Assembly: GCA_034401795.1 (NCBI GenBank)
Contig: CM067370.1
Coordinates: forward strand, 61,048,369-61,112,368
Origin: Chaetoderma sp. LZ-2023a
Taxonomy: Eukaryota; Mollusca; Caudofoveata; Chaetodermatida; Chaetodermatidae
Length of the DNA: 64,000 nt
Direction: 5' to 3'
The first letter of the stretch is position 1. Every line of letters starts with the position of its first letter. This document shows positions 10,309-25,300 of this stretch, one piece after another. The position numbers and the translations under genes are program-made. The notes under the pieces are model-generated. The model was not told the origin of the DNA, searched no databases, and worked only from the letters and a program-made list of their open reading frames with translations.

Positions 10309-13300
10309 TGTATATCAGATATTTGTCAAAATGTTTTAACATAAAAGTCAGAAATAGATATAAACAAGTTACAGATTTGTCAGGAATCTAAAAAATCTAG
10401 GAGAAACAATGACCAACTTATACTATTCGAAAGTCCAAACTAAACACGTTATAGTTGCGACATCAGCAGCATTAAAAAAATTGTCAGAAATTTGATAAAG
10501 CTACTAACAGGATTGGTATACAAGTATGGAAAGGCTGGAAAATGTGGAATATTAAGAAACTAATTTCCAGGCTTTAAAAAGTAAGGACAATTCAACCGTT
10601 TCTACTAACTGTTTGGAAAAATCAAGGAAAAGTCAAATATTATCAGACGTGATTCTCTGAAAATAAATAATATTCAAAATATGAAGGTATTGGCTAGTAA
10701 TTTCAGCAGTCTTCTGTACAAATTTGGCAGGTTTGAATTAAACACTAGAGACATCATAGAATGATATGGAAATGTATAAATTAGCTCTGGAAAAGTATGG
10801 AATTTGATTCTGCACAAGGTGTATGAACCCGGGACTGACCAACAGACCAACTCATTATTTGAAACTAAAATGGATTTGCCTACCTCCCTAACATGTCTCA
10901 AAATATTGAGTTTCTTATCCCAAACCAACAATAATTTAATGATTCTAACCATTCGTCTCCTGGGAATGCCAATTTCAGTGAATCCTTTTCCAATGGACAA
11001 ATTAGGCATCATCCGTGCTGATTGGTAACCCGCTTTACATTATTGCAAGTCGCAGAACAATTTAAGGATGTCCTTAGTGTCCAAAAGTCAAAGTCGTGGT
11101 GATAATATTGCAAAATATGTGTTCAGATGGTAACTCGATTTCTACAACCATAAATGTTTTAATATAGCACAATCATGAAATTTTAAATGAAGGTGTTATC
11201 TTGTGTATGTAAAACCTATTGCAGCTGAGTTGACGCTATATGCAATACGACTTGCTCATAGTTTCCTGCGCCCCGGAGGCTGGTTTATCACTAAAGTCTT
11301 TCGGTCTAAGGACTACAATTCAATTCTATGGGTGTGTCAACAGCTGTTTAAAAATGTCCATGCTACAAAACCACAAGCATCCCGAGCTGAGTCAGCAGAG
11401 ATCTTCCTTGTTTGTCAGAATTATATCGCTCCAGATAGATTGGACAGCAAGTTCTTTGATCCAAGGCATGTGTTTAAGGATGTTGAGGATGCGGAGAAAA
11501 AGGCATCTATGCCACCGATAAACTTGCTGAAACCAGAAAAGAGACCAAGGTATGTTTATAGTATTGTGTCTGACATTAAAAGCTTTCAGTTAAATTAGTT
11601 TCAATATGTTTAACATCTTAGGTTTAGCCCATATCATAAACATGCTGTTGGCTACTGATGTGCCCTCCCATCATTGTGGATGGTTAATCTTCATGTTCTA
11701 GGAGATACGGATGAGATGGACAATTCCCAAAGAACCATATAAATTGTCCCCAACCATTTGGTAGTACCGCTCAAAATGACACTGTTCAAATGTCCCTAAG
11801 CGACAGGTAAAATCAGCCACAATGCCCCCCCCCAACAGTTGGCAGTGCATGTATCATACAAAGTGACCAAAATATACCCATGCAGTAGCTAATAACACCA
11901 AAATTGACATGATGGATTATGATTAAAATTTATTTTCGGCTGAAATTAAGATACAGACAAATGTCATAAGGAAGCACTCACTAAATATACTCCACTAGTA
12001 GCTGTCGCATTATTTGACTAAAAGTTCATTTTAAATCTCTTTGATAGGGTATTTAGAGTGTGTATCTGAAAACCCCAGATCCAGATTGGATCAAAATCTG
12101 AATATCTGGATCCAGGTTCTTCAATCCAGATCAAGGCCAATGTCTGGATATCCTCTTGAACAGCAAGTTTCTTCGTTGTGTTAAAATTATCTCAGGAACT
12201 ACTTGTGCGATTTTGTTCACATAATGCCAGAAACGGGCTGACCATACACTAGAATTCTGCAACTGTAGGCCTGACCTAAAAATATCTGGAGATAAAAGAA
12301 AATCGGGAAAATCCGAAAAGTGTTTACAATTTTGCAAAATGGGAGTGCGATTGCCTGCAATCTCTGATTGCTCTTGTTTCATTTTTGTCTCGCCTGCGAA
12401 GCAGAAAGCGAGACATATGTGTCACTTCCGACAGCGACGACAATGTTAAGTTTTTGCATTTAGCAAAACTTCTCAGCTTATATACACCTGTGCAAAAGTT
12501 AAGCACCAGCAAAAACAATAGAACGTAGAAACATGATGGTACAACTAGGCTGCCATACTTTTTGTCCCCGCGTTAGCTGACATAATTCCAAGTACGAAAT
12601 GCACATGCATGCATGACTTCACGCCGCTTGATGTCCGTGCGTGGAGGGAAACAGCACACGTGTTCAGTTATGTAAAAGTCCAGTTTGAGGTGTAGAACAT
12701 TACATACAGAATTTTGTGTTCATAACCGTGGTTTATTTGTACAGAGAGAATTAGCTCTTGATTGTGAACCGCTATGGCAAGACGAAGGTTAAGTGATCGT
12801 GTGAAATGGCAAATCATAGGCATGCATACCACTGGTATGTCATGCAGAGAGATTGGCAGACAGCTGAACATTAACCATACTGTAATCAGTCGTTTGATTG
12901 CAAAACATGGGCAAACTAACGAGGTGAAGGACAGGCCTAGATCTGGAAGACCGAAGAAGACTACTGCCCGTGATGATCGAGCCCTAGTACGCCTTGTTAG
13001 GAGATCTCCATTCACCAACAGCAGAGTGCTCAGCCAGCAATGGGAAACGCACAATAGAGTGTCAATGTCTACCGTCAAAAGGAGACTGTATGCTGCTGGC
13101 ATGAAAGCTAGGAGACCTGTCAGACGCCCTCTCCTCACTGCACACCACAAAGAGGAGCGTCTGAGGTGGTGCAACGAAAGAAGACACTGGAACATGAGAT
13201 CCTGGAGACGGGTACACTGGTCCGATGAAAGTCGGTTCCTGCTTCATGCCACAGATGGTCGAACTCGTGTATGGAGGTCCAGACGCACGGCGTACGACCA

Positions 13301-16300
13301 ACGTAACATCATGGAAGAAGTTCCATTTGGTGGAGGTTCCGTTATGATATGGGGGTGCATCTCATTTGATTGTAAGCTGGATCTGTTGACTGTACCTGGA
13401 ACACTAAATGGACAAAGATATCAAGATTCCATACTGGATAGAGTTGTTGTCCCTCATTTTGTAAATCATGCACCTGGAACCCACCCTATATTCATGGATG
13501 ACAACGCCCGACCACATCGTGCTAAAGCTGTGCATGAATACCTCCGCCAGAATGCCATCGAAACCCTACCATGGCCAGCAAGGAGCCCTAACATGAACTC
13601 TATTGAGCATATCTGGGGCATTCTGGGAAACATGGTGAGAAGGAGGGATCCTCCTGTGCAGAACCTACAGGAATTAACAGACGCACTCCATCTTGAATGG
13701 CAACGAAAACCACAATGGCGTATCAGTCGGTTGGTGACCAGCATGAGACGTCGTGTCCAGGCCGTCATCCAGGCACAAGGTGGATATACCCGGTATTAAT
13801 AATGACAGTCTCAAACTCGTGCACAGATGTTAAACTTCGTTTTCAGACACCGTTAATGACAATCTAGCCACGTGTGTCAACTGTAGGGCAATAGTTGTCA
13901 GTTGTGTCAACGTAACCATATTCAGGCCTCGTTTTCAAGTTCAAACAAAAACATACAGTGTTTCCCCACCATCATAATCAGCATTCCTCTAGTTGCATTA
14001 TTACCTCTTGCACTAAGATGGATGGGTACATAAATGTTTATGCTATTGCTTTCTTCATAGCACATGAATATACCCTCGCATGTGCGTAAAAATAGGGTGG
14101 TGCTTAACTTTTGCACAGGTGTATATTTCAGGATCAATTAATCCTATTGCAACTAAACTTGGCTATGTGGTTGCCTATACTGTTAGGAAGCAGCATGATG
14201 ATACTGTGGTCACAAGGTCAAAGGTCAAGGCCAATTAATCCAAAATTGATTTTTCAATGTTAAGATTTTGCGTTTAGCAAAACTTCTTGGCTTATCTTTG
14301 AGGATTGGTTAATCCTATTTGAAATAAACTTGGATACAATGTTACCTATAATGTAAGGAAGCAGCATGCTGACAACGAAGCCACAATGTCGAAGGTCAAG
14401 GTCATTCTCACCTCTACAAAACTGTGTTATTACTCCCCTACTGGTAAAACCAGGGGACTATAGGTTTGCACTCCGTCTGTCTGTCCGTCCGTCCGTCCGT
14501 CCGTATGTGTCCATCTGTCCCAGTTGGTTTTCCACACTTTCTTTTGCAGTCCTTCGAGGTATTCAACTGAGAATTGGTATATTACTTTGTTATGAAAAGT
14601 TACAGACCAAGTTCGAGTTTCAGGTGTATGCGTCAATGTTTGATGGAGTTATGCCCCATTTCGACTTAAGAAATACGAAAAATATCAGCTTTCCGCACTT
14701 TTTTCCGCACTCCAAGATATTTAAGCGAAAATTAGTGCATCGCTTTACTATAAGGAGTTACAGAGCAAGTTCGAGTTTCAGACATTTTCGTCAATTTTTC
14801 ATAGAGTTATGCCCCCTGTCGACTTATGAAATACGAAAAATATTAGTTTTCTGCAACTTTTCGCAGTCTTTCAAGATATTAAACTGAGAATTGCTACGTT
14901 GCTTTGTTATGAGAAGTTACAGACCAAGTTCGAGTTTCAGGCAAATGAGTAAATCTTTGATGGAGTTATGCCCTCTTTCGACGAAAAATATTAGCTTTCC
15001 ACACTTTTACCGCAGTCCTTCAAAATATTTAAGTGAAAATTGGTACATCGCTTTAGTATAAGGAGTTACAGAGTAAATTCGAGTTTCAGACATATTTGTC
15101 AGTTTTTCATGGAGTTATGCCCCCTTTCGACTTATGAAATACGAAAAATATTAGCTTTCCACCCTTTTTCTCGCAGTCTTTCAAGATATTCAACTGAGAA
15201 TTAGTACATTACTTTATAATGAGAAGTTACAGACCAAGTTCGAGTTTCAGGCGTATGCGCCAATTTTTGATGGAGTTATGTCCCCTTTTGACTTATGAAA
15301 TACAAATATATCAGCTTTCAAGACTTTTTCCTTCTCCTTCACCATATTTAACTGAAACTTGGTTTATTGCTATGTTATGAGAAGTTACAGATCAAGTTCG
15401 AGTTTCAGCTGCTTCTGACAATTTTTAATGAAACTTTTGACTGTCAATCTCTAAAGGTTTATATCACCAGGTAGGGGACATGTATTGCAAAGCAATACTT
15501 ACAGAATGCTTGTTTTTCAGTGTTATTTATTTGGGTTAGCAAATCTTATGTTATATTTCCGGATTATTAGCCCTAATGGAACACAACTTGGGTACATGGT
15601 TGCTTACGCCAAGAGGATATAGGATGGTGACATGGAGGTCACCATGTCAAAGGTCAAGACTATTCTAATATTGCTATTTGACCTCTGCTTTTTCAACCTT
15701 AAGTTTTTCCATTCAGCAAATCATTTATATTTCAGAATTGGTTAATCCTAATGGAACTAAACTTGAATATATGGTCACCTATAATGTTAGGAAGCAGCAT
15801 GATAACACGGAGGTCACAAGGTCAAAGATCGATGCCACTGTGACAAACAGGAGACAGGCGAGACATTTAATTCCACAGAATTCTTGTTTTTATATGGTGA
15901 CATGATAACATTTACTCTAAATTATTCCATCTGCTATCCTTTACTATTACTGGTAAATTTAGACCAAAAACTATTGGTCCAGTGACAATGCAACTCTTCT
16001 TCGTACCTTTTGTTCATTGCCCTCCCCCTAAACATAGGTAGGAGTTAGAATCCAAGGATACAGAGGTAGAAGGTTGAATATGTCTGTGACAGATTTAATA
16101 AGTTCGACCTGTCAGTCATGGTCCAAGGAAAGTATGATTAAAGAAACAATAATTTAGAACATTTTATCAAATTTTAATGGTCCAATAATCCTTTAAGAGT
16201 GAGTGTAAAAATGTATGTCAAATGAAATTGGAGGTAATTTCAACAAACTTTTTGTTACAGCTAAGGTCAAGTTCGACTGGCGAACTATACTTAGCTATAG

Positions 16301-19300
16301 TTACCTAGATCCCAGTCAAACTTGAATTAGTTAACTAGGTAGTTAACTAGAGTTGACCAAGTACCCGAGCTCATTCGCAAATGGTTTGTAGGAAATTTGT
16401 GTAATATTAAAAATGGCTTATCATGAATAAATGCATATAAAAGTGTAAATATTTCAGTAGCTAGCTTTGGTTTGATGAAATTATACTATTTTACGTCAGT
16501 GTTCCAAAGGCCCATTTCCTTCCCACTTTTTCTCATATGGATGCTTTGTAACGTTTTAGTGAACAAATAACCCATTCTCGCAGGCCTTTGAATTCGATAA
16601 CAGAAAGGGCTAATCGAGACTGGTGTCAGGCTTCAAATTTTCTGCAATATTAATTAAATAAGGATTCGGGTACCAATGAAGAAATGTCAAGTAAACCTGC
16701 TAACTGACTATGGTTAGCCAGTCGAACTTGCCCATAGATGATAGATACACTTACTTGTAGTGATCCAAATGGTATCCCGTGCCAGAGAATGGATGAATCG
16801 ACTTTTAGCTATGCCCCACCCATCTCCAGCTAGGCTCTGGCCATGTGTTGGGATCGATCGAACCCTGAACTCGCTAAATCTCAATTTCCGGAAAACTGTT
16901 CAGGTACATAATAAGCTGTTGAAATATTTTGAGTGATTTGACCTGAGTGCTGTTGCTGCCTTTGGCAGCAACAGTGCCCAGTCAAATTAGTTTCAAAATA
17001 TTCAGCAGACTTTTAGAAGTTTCTAATGGACTTAGGTGCATCACTCATTGCATATTTATTGTGACGTAATTGATTATGATGTCGTATACCTAATCGACGG
17101 ATTGGATTCCTCCATTAGGCAAAATGTTAAAATTTGTCAAACTGCCTTGATGGTGCGACATACACAGGGCCGGGTTTCTAGACTTGAGTCATTGTTAGTG
17201 TTGCTATTTTCCCAATACAACTGAAGAGGTTAACTATTCTTCAGTGAAACACTAAATTAGAACTATCTGAAGTGAAATTACATGTTAAGTCAGTTTAAAT
17301 TTGCATAAGGTAACAAACAACCAGAATGGTTCAGATACGGGTTACTCACACTGCTAAAATAACCGTATTTCACTTATTGTGAAATCAGAATGAAATCGGA
17401 TTTCCCAGAATTCCTGATTTACGGAAACTATGATTGTACTAATGGATATGAATTTCAGAAACCCTTTTATTTTGCTGGACAAATCCGTTTTAACCGATTT
17501 GCAATTGCTTTGCTAAAGAACACCAATATTTTCACATTTTATAACACCAAATTTTATGTTTACATACAAGGGATACAAAATTTTCTTTCCATACCATGGG
17601 CCATGTTTGAGCAACTGCTATGCATTCCATTCATTACCTTCTACCCATGTGAGAGAGGGTACTGCAGTCTGCCTGTCTGTGTCCGGAGATGTAGCTAAAA
17701 AACTACTGATCCGATTTGTTTAAAATATTAACACAACAATGGGTTTTTACTGTGAAAAGATTTTACAGACTTTGACCATGAAACCAATATAAAAAGCCAT
17801 AGATCCGAATCAGATCCAATTTTGGAGCTATGGATTTCTCGGAAACTACTGGTTCGATTAGGACCCCATTTGACTCAAATTTTAACACATGAAAGAGTAG
17901 AATTGCACAACTTTCAGAAAAGCTGAAAATCTAGAAAATTATTTGGAGGTTACAAATGACACTGATAACTTGTACAGGTGTCATGACCCAGTAGAATGGT
18001 TGTGTTATTGGTGTGTGATTCCATTGCAAGTTATCTGATTTGCTACTGCGGCAATAAAATGTTATGCTATTAAATCCTACCCTGGTACAAATCTTCAATG
18101 CGGCCATACAATTGTCACTGGTACGTGTTTTCGGCTGTTATTTTCCAAAGGTGTAATATAATATAGATATTATATCATTATGGAACAATAGTATTATATA
18201 ATTGCTTTATTGTTCATAGACAAGTCTACTGCTGCTCGGAAGCATCCACTGTCATGATGTGGGTGTCCAACAATAAAATAACTTCAGGATTAACCCTTTA
18301 ACACTTATATCAGCCAAAAGCGGCTTCTGCGGTGGTCTTGAGAAATGTCCATTTGCAGACCAATAGAAGCCAATTTTTGAAAATTTACTACTGGAATGAC
18401 TGGCTCGATAACCGAGCCAGTCATTCCAGTGTTAAATTTTCAAAAATAGACTTCTTGGTCTGCAAATGGACATTTTATATGAGAAAATTGAATTTTTTAA
18501 AACAAATTCAAGGGCTAAAGAGTTAATGTTCAAGCATTGTTTCAGGGGGTTAATGTCTATCTGACAACCTTAATCATGACAATGGATGGTTTAACAGCTG
18601 CAGGTTGCCAAGGTAACGCAAACATAAGAGCAGATGCTGCTGCCTTATGTAATATTGCCAAATGTTATATGTCAAAATAAAGTTTTGCAACTTATATGCG
18701 TTTATTTATCTGCGCATTTGTTAATCCGGAAATTTTTTTACAATATGGCAAAAACGGAAAGGTGAGATCTGCAATCTTATATTTCTCTTGTTTTATTTGT
18801 GTAAAAGAACGCATGACATTTACTAACAACATCATTCTGACTATGGTTAATGTCAGACAGCAAGGTGGCATTGATTGATCAACTTTACTATTTGATTTAG
18901 TGGAAGCATGCCTGTGTACTTACATCCTGTCTATAGTAAATGTAACAATATATTTCTTTTCTCACAGACACAGCGAAGGCTATCTTGAAGGTGACTATAC
19001 ATTATATCATCGTCTAAACGTGTCCGAATTTGTGACCAGTGAAGATTTCATGGATCTACTCGCAAATACATCAGAGGTGAATTATTCTCCACCAGTTTTG
19101 TGATTGTGGGTATTATCTTTTCGCTTCCTCATATGTATGTGTATGGGTACACATGCATCAACTCACGCAGATATTTGTTTCCTTGTTAGCTCGAGTTTAC
19201 GAAGTAAAACAAGCTATTGTGATACCCTGCACATCATCTGGCGTCGGCTTCGTCCAATTTGCATTTATCTTAGCTTTTATATTTATATCTCATGTTTGGT

Positions 19301-22300
19301 TAATCAAACTTGATCTAAACTTGTACACATCCTTCCTTATAAAGAAACAGCATCAGACAATGACCGTGGTGTCAAAAGGTCATGGTCACTGACCTTGGTA
19401 AAAAAAACCCTTCAACATTAACATTTTATGTTTAGCTCAACATTTCTGGTTATATCTCATGTTTGGTTAATCATACTGGATGCAAACTTGGACTCGCATT
19501 TCCTTATAATGACACTGCATCACACAATGACATTGTGGTCAGAAGGTCATGGTCAAGTTCACTGTGATCTGTTTTTTTCAACATTAACATTTTCCGTTTA
19601 GCTCAACTTAGCAGTTTATATCTCATCTTTGGTTAAACATACTGGACTGATACTTGAACACATGCTACCTTATAATGGCAGGGCAGCACACAATAAGGTT
19701 GTGGTCAAAGGGCAAGGTCATTGTGACCTTGGTATAAACTTAGTTTTTTCAATATAAACATTTTCGGTTTAGCTCAACTTAGCAGTTCATATCTCCACTG
19801 TGGTTAATCATACCAGACCCAAACTGGGACATTTGTAAAGACTACGTTTTATACCCCACCAAGAAAATTGGCAGGGTATTATGTATGTACGGATGGTAAC
19901 TCCATTACCGCTTATCGGATTGTTTTGATATCAGATCGCTTTGAAACTTCATAGGATGGTTAGACTAGACCTGGGGCCATCTTGGGCCAACAAATCGGCT
20001 GAGGACGACACTCGGCAAATATGATTTGATTTGCCAGCAATGAATTTTACATGACGTAAACTCTGCGGGTTCAATGTAAGATTGAATAATTTGAAAATCT
20101 AAATTTCTTCTTTAATAATCCTTTTTTTCAATTCGAGTTTGTACTATGTTTAATTAGGATTCCAAATGTGACATGATAAAAAAAAATCAAGAAAAGCGCT
20201 ACGAAAGCAACGACGCTATACAATGAACTCCCAATCCAAACATGTCATTATTTCCCTTAGATTTCGACAAACATAAAATGATCCATCACGGAATAAGACA
20301 TTTAAGAGACAAATTGCTTGAACGCCTGAGAAATGAAAATAATTAAGTTGCTTCTCGCGTTGGCAGAGTAGTTACAAGTAAAATAAACCTCTTAGCCTCT
20401 CAAATACGAGCAGGCGAAATGTGATTGGTTGTTAACAAATTCTTCCGCCGGGATGTTCACTACTATCGATTTTATGAATGAAATTCGTAGTATTTTTTAT
20501 CACATGACTTTTCTGCTCGATAGGCAAAAAAATCGCATCGTTTTGTATTACGGACCGGCCCGGTATATTTCGTCTTCGTATTATCTTCAAGACTATCATA
20601 ATCTCTTTATTATATACATATGAAACTCGAAAAAAGTCAAACACTGCTTTATGTGAGAATTCTTGAGGTATGATTTCCGGGAAATGATTACCCACGTGCT
20701 GAATGACATTCACCCGCGTGAGCGACAGTTTATTGAGGAGTATTACTAAATACTGAGTACTCGAATACAAACACATGACTAGACTAGATCATACTGTAGG
20801 TGGTTATACAAACTCTAACCGTATGAGCGCTACTCTACTAGGAGCCTAAACTCGCTCTCATGTCCGTTAGATTTTACTACGCTTTCGAAAATAGTTACCT
20901 ATTTTGTTAGTGTAAGTGTTACTTTCACGACATCACATGAACCAGACTTTATTTATTTAATTTATTTTAACTACTATTTTGAGATAGATAGCGTCGAAGT
21001 GAGCAGTTGTACGTAGTAACCGTTCTAATTTTGTGGCAATTTACGTCAGTTGTCAAATCGCTAAATACATACTGTAGCTAATGAAAACACTATATATTTA
21101 CATATTTCAAATTATTTTCAATCATTCTAACCCCTTAAACCGGTATTTCGTTAATACCGGTTTAATTAGTGATACCGTCACTGGTTTTCTTTTAGGCCAA
21201 ACCACCCAGCCCTAATGTATACCTCAAAACATCACCGGGGAAGTGAAATTATTTGAATTGAGCGCCTAAATATTGAGTATCCTTTAATAAAGGTAATTTA
21301 TTACATCAAAATTAATCCACAATTTGATATAAAATGGTGTCGCGAAAAAAATACAAATCACGTGATTCGCCTCCAATTGAAGAGTTTATTTTAGAGCGAG
21401 TACTCGGATATAAATATTCTGGAATCGGGGACTCAGAATTCGGGAATTTCTATATATCATTGCGCGATAGGAACTGAGTATTATACTGATCTGAATAATG
21501 GGTACCCGTTTGATAAACTCCCGTTAGCGTATAATATCTCACGAGAACACGCCGCCTCCCATCGCAAAAGAGCCACTGGCTCGCCAGCTTAAGAAGCCGG
21601 CTACATTGTCATTCGTAATAATTCAATTTGGATCATTTAATGTTGATCGGCGTTACAAAACTGATGCACATTTTCTCCCATGCTTGTTTGGTACATAAAT
21701 TTGGTCTTGAAATATATTTATAATAAGGAAGCTGTTTAATCACGCCAAGACTGTTTTAAGGCCATTTTGACTACAAAAGCGTGGAATAAACTTTATTATA
21801 TCTTGAACATACGTGGCCTACTATTAGTATTAATCTAATAGGTGGTCGAGATTTACAAATCCGAGGCCTGTATTGACTTCTAGAGGGGCCAGAAATGTAT
21901 CAGGGCAGAGAACTGTCTGAAGTAGAGACACCCTGTGACACGATTGTTATTATTATATACGCTATTACAACCGAAAGGCATCAGTACAGCTGAATGGGAC
22001 GAGCAGCAAGAAAGTCCTGCTACGACATGGTGTACCTCAGGGTGGTGTAGTCTCTCCCACCCTCTTCACAATTTTCATCAATGACCTGGTGAAGAACATT
22101 CCAATGGGAGTCAGTGCTGCATTGTATGCAGATGATCTTGTGATGTGGGGCAGCGAGGAGTATGTGTCAACAGCCAATTACCGCATCAACTCACAATTGA
22201 TCACCTCAATTCTTGGGTTACAAGATGGTTTGTCCAGATCTACAAAGAGAAGACAGTCGCAACTCTATTCACACCATCCACTAAAAAGGAACACAAAACA

Positions 22301-25300
22301 AGTCTGAAATTTGGTGACTTAGTTCTGCACTTTGAGGATGAAGTAACTTATCTTGGTCTGATATTTGACGAAAGACTAACCTGGAAGGCGCAAATCAAAA
22401 AAGCTGAATGTATAGCCAAGCGAAGACTGGCAGTTATGCGGAAGCTCTCTGGAACAAAATGGGGAGCTAACATGAAAATTCTGAAACAGGTTTACTCTGG
22501 ATCAGTTAGGCCAATCATCGAATACGGCTCATCATCATGGATGACAGCTGCTACAAGCACCCTTCAGACATTGGATAAGGTACAAAATCAGGCTCTTCGT
22601 ATCATAACAGGGTCTATGAAGACCACTCCAATAGCAGCGATGGAAGAACTTACCAATATCCAGCCACTCCAGCAGAGACGAGAAATCAAGGCCGAGATTC
22701 AATACGGGAAATTCAAATTGATGCCTCACCATCCCATGCATATGCTGACTCACCAAATGTCTAGAGGAAGGCTCAAAGGAATAATTTCTTATTAACATTG
22801 AAAGAAACAGAGAATCGGACATCTTCCCCAGATGTAGAAAAATAACTGCTATCTCTGAGAGGGAACCGTGGAAAGCGTCTGAAATAGAAAACACAATTTC
22901 AATCTGGCCCTAGATTCCAGGGATTGAAAGCAAGGGAGATCAAGCAGAGGTGACAAACAAAGTTCTTGCATTGAGTCATATTGCAGAAAACTACCCTGAG
23001 GAAGAGTGGATACATGTTTATACAGATGGATCAGCTATCCAGGATGTCAAGAATGGAGGGGCAGGTGCTCACATTCGGTTTCCATGCGGAGACATAACAG
23101 ACTCATGCTTGCCAACAGGGAAGCACTGTAACAGTTACACTGCAGAAATCCAGGCACTGATCTTGGCTAGCCAAATGCTGATACAACGAAAAACCAGAAA
23201 TGAAAATATTGTCTTCCTGACAGACTCCCTCTCAGCACTCTAGGCACTGGAGAGTGGAAAGAAAAGTACAGATTTAATTCATGAAAAATCTTACGCAACT
23301 GGCTAAGGAGAACAATGTCAACTTACAGTAGATCCCCTCGCATTGTGGCATATTAGGAAATGACAAAGCTGATCAACTGGCTAAGGAAGGGTCAAATAAA
23401 GAACAATTCAACCGTAAGGTTGACTTTGAAGAACTGAAGCATATCATTAAAGCCACAAGAACCACCTGCAGGCAGCATAATGATGCAATACACAGCCTCA
23501 GTAGGGAGGATCAGACATGTATCTTCAGATTGAGGACTTGTCACAATCGTCTCAATGCACATCTTCACCGTCTCAAGATTACAGATTCTGCACTTTGTGA
23601 GTCAGCAGTCAGAAGAAACAGCAGAACATCTCTTGCAGCACTGTCAGCGATATGAACAGGCTAGGAGAAGCTTCTGGCCTATTGAAGTATCTTTTGAAGA
23701 GAAGATCAGAGGAGACAGAGACAGTTTGATGACCACTTCAGCTTTCATGCACCAAATAAGGAAAACAGTCTAAGATTACTGTCATGAGAAAGATGAACGC
23801 AAGAAGAAAAAAAGAATACAGTTTTGCCATTTTGAAACTGCTAAGAAATCATTGGAGCTCATATGTCAAAGTTAGGGGGGGGGGGAGTGGGCTTCTATTA
23901 GCGCATAGGCTACAATTAAGCGAAATACGGTACCTTCCGTTTTCCGTCTAGAAAGATCTTGATACATTCCTTGGTTTGCAATCAGCAACTGGCGTATTCT
24001 GTCCATGTATGTATACCCATGTGCCTAACCCATAATCTTACAATCTGCAGTAGCATAATAACGTCCTCTAAGCAGCATTGACGTAGTTAATATAGTTCAT
24101 GATTACTCGTATGATCACGATTATTTTTTTTAAATGATCGCGATTATGAAAAGTGAATAATCGTGCAACCCTAATGTGAGTTACCCTTAGAAATGTGGAG
24201 TACATGAGCACATTTACATTTGGCCCCACCCTCAGTGCTGGGTGCGGGATGGGGGTAAATTTTTTTATTGTAATGCAACTCTCACACTTGGACGGAATTC
24301 AACCAAATTTAGTATGTCAGTTACCCATATCAATGTGGAGTGGATGAGCACATTTACATTTGGTCAATATTATTGTGATAATGATAAATGACTTTTTCAG
24401 CGTTAACATTTTACGTTTATCTCCATGTTTGGTTATGCACACATGGCCCACATTCAGACACATCCTTCCTTATACTGACATGGCATGACACAATCACATT
24501 AGCATGAAAAGATCATGGTCAGTGTGATAATGACAAAAACTCAAGGGTTTTCTCAACAATAACATTTACGTTTACCTGAACTTAGCAGTTCATATTTCAT
24601 GTTGTGTTAATAATACTGCACCCAAATTGTACACTTGCTAATAAGAGGGGGTGAGACAATTATTTTGTGGTCAAAAGGTCAAAGGTCATGGTCATTGATA
24701 GTGTATTGATAAGTATATTTCTTTTATGTTTGAAGTCCAGCTTCATCATTCATTGCAAATTCATAAATTTGAGCTTCATGGTTGATTGCAACCACATTTC
24801 TGGTGATAACTTGGAGTATGTTATTGAACCTTGAACCCCCCTCCCCCATTCCTTAGCCCCTTGTTCGATTTCGACCAAACTTGATTGGATGGACGCAATC
24901 CTTACAAAGTCATTTATAGAGATCTGATTGTTCAATTTTTCTGGCATTCATCTTGGATTTTCTAACACTGCTTAGACAATTTAAAGTAAATTTGAATGGA
25001 ACAAACCTAGGCTGTTAGACTTCATTCAGATCATTGATACACAAATTTTAATGGTCAATTCTTTTGGGGACCATCTTGGATGTTTAAAAAAATTCAGAGA
25101 ATTGGTTGAAGAATTACATTAACCACTTGGCTGATTTCAACCAACCAAACTTGACTGAAAAACCCCGAATGTCATAGAATTCTAACCTTACATACAGAAA
25201 TCTAATTGGCTGATTGTTTAGGTGAGTGGCACAGGACCTTGGGTCTCTTGTTTATTTGTCATTTTGTTCCAGGATTGCTAAGTAATTAAATGGGAACAAA

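Larger units (their letters stand above)
12387..15886. mobile_element. Helentron-like array element carrying two nested insertions
   Basis: Bounded by a perfect 10-bp subterminal inverted repeat, GTCTCGCCTG at 12387-12396 and its complement at 15855-15864. The 3' side then has a small hairpin (AATTC-CACA-GAATT, 15869-15882) and CTTG followed by a T run. Inside are repeat units with TTTGCRTTTAGCAAAACTTC, GGTTAATCCTA and AGGTCA motifs. A Tc1 element (12483-14123) and a second array element (14435-15512) are nested in it. Subterminal inverted repeats, a 3' hairpin and a central tandem array are the plan of DINE/HINE-type Helentrons; no Rep/helicase is encoded. Confidence 0.65.

Noticed and set aside
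16915..17015. Family-A hairpins as microRNA precursors
   Set aside because: The loop is only 3-5 bases and the stem is nearly perfect, unlike typical precursors; a foldback or MITE origin is simpler.
20430..20776. Overlapping open frames on both strands (64 and 114 residues)
   Set aside because: No recognisable motif, no homologue I can name, and no splice context.
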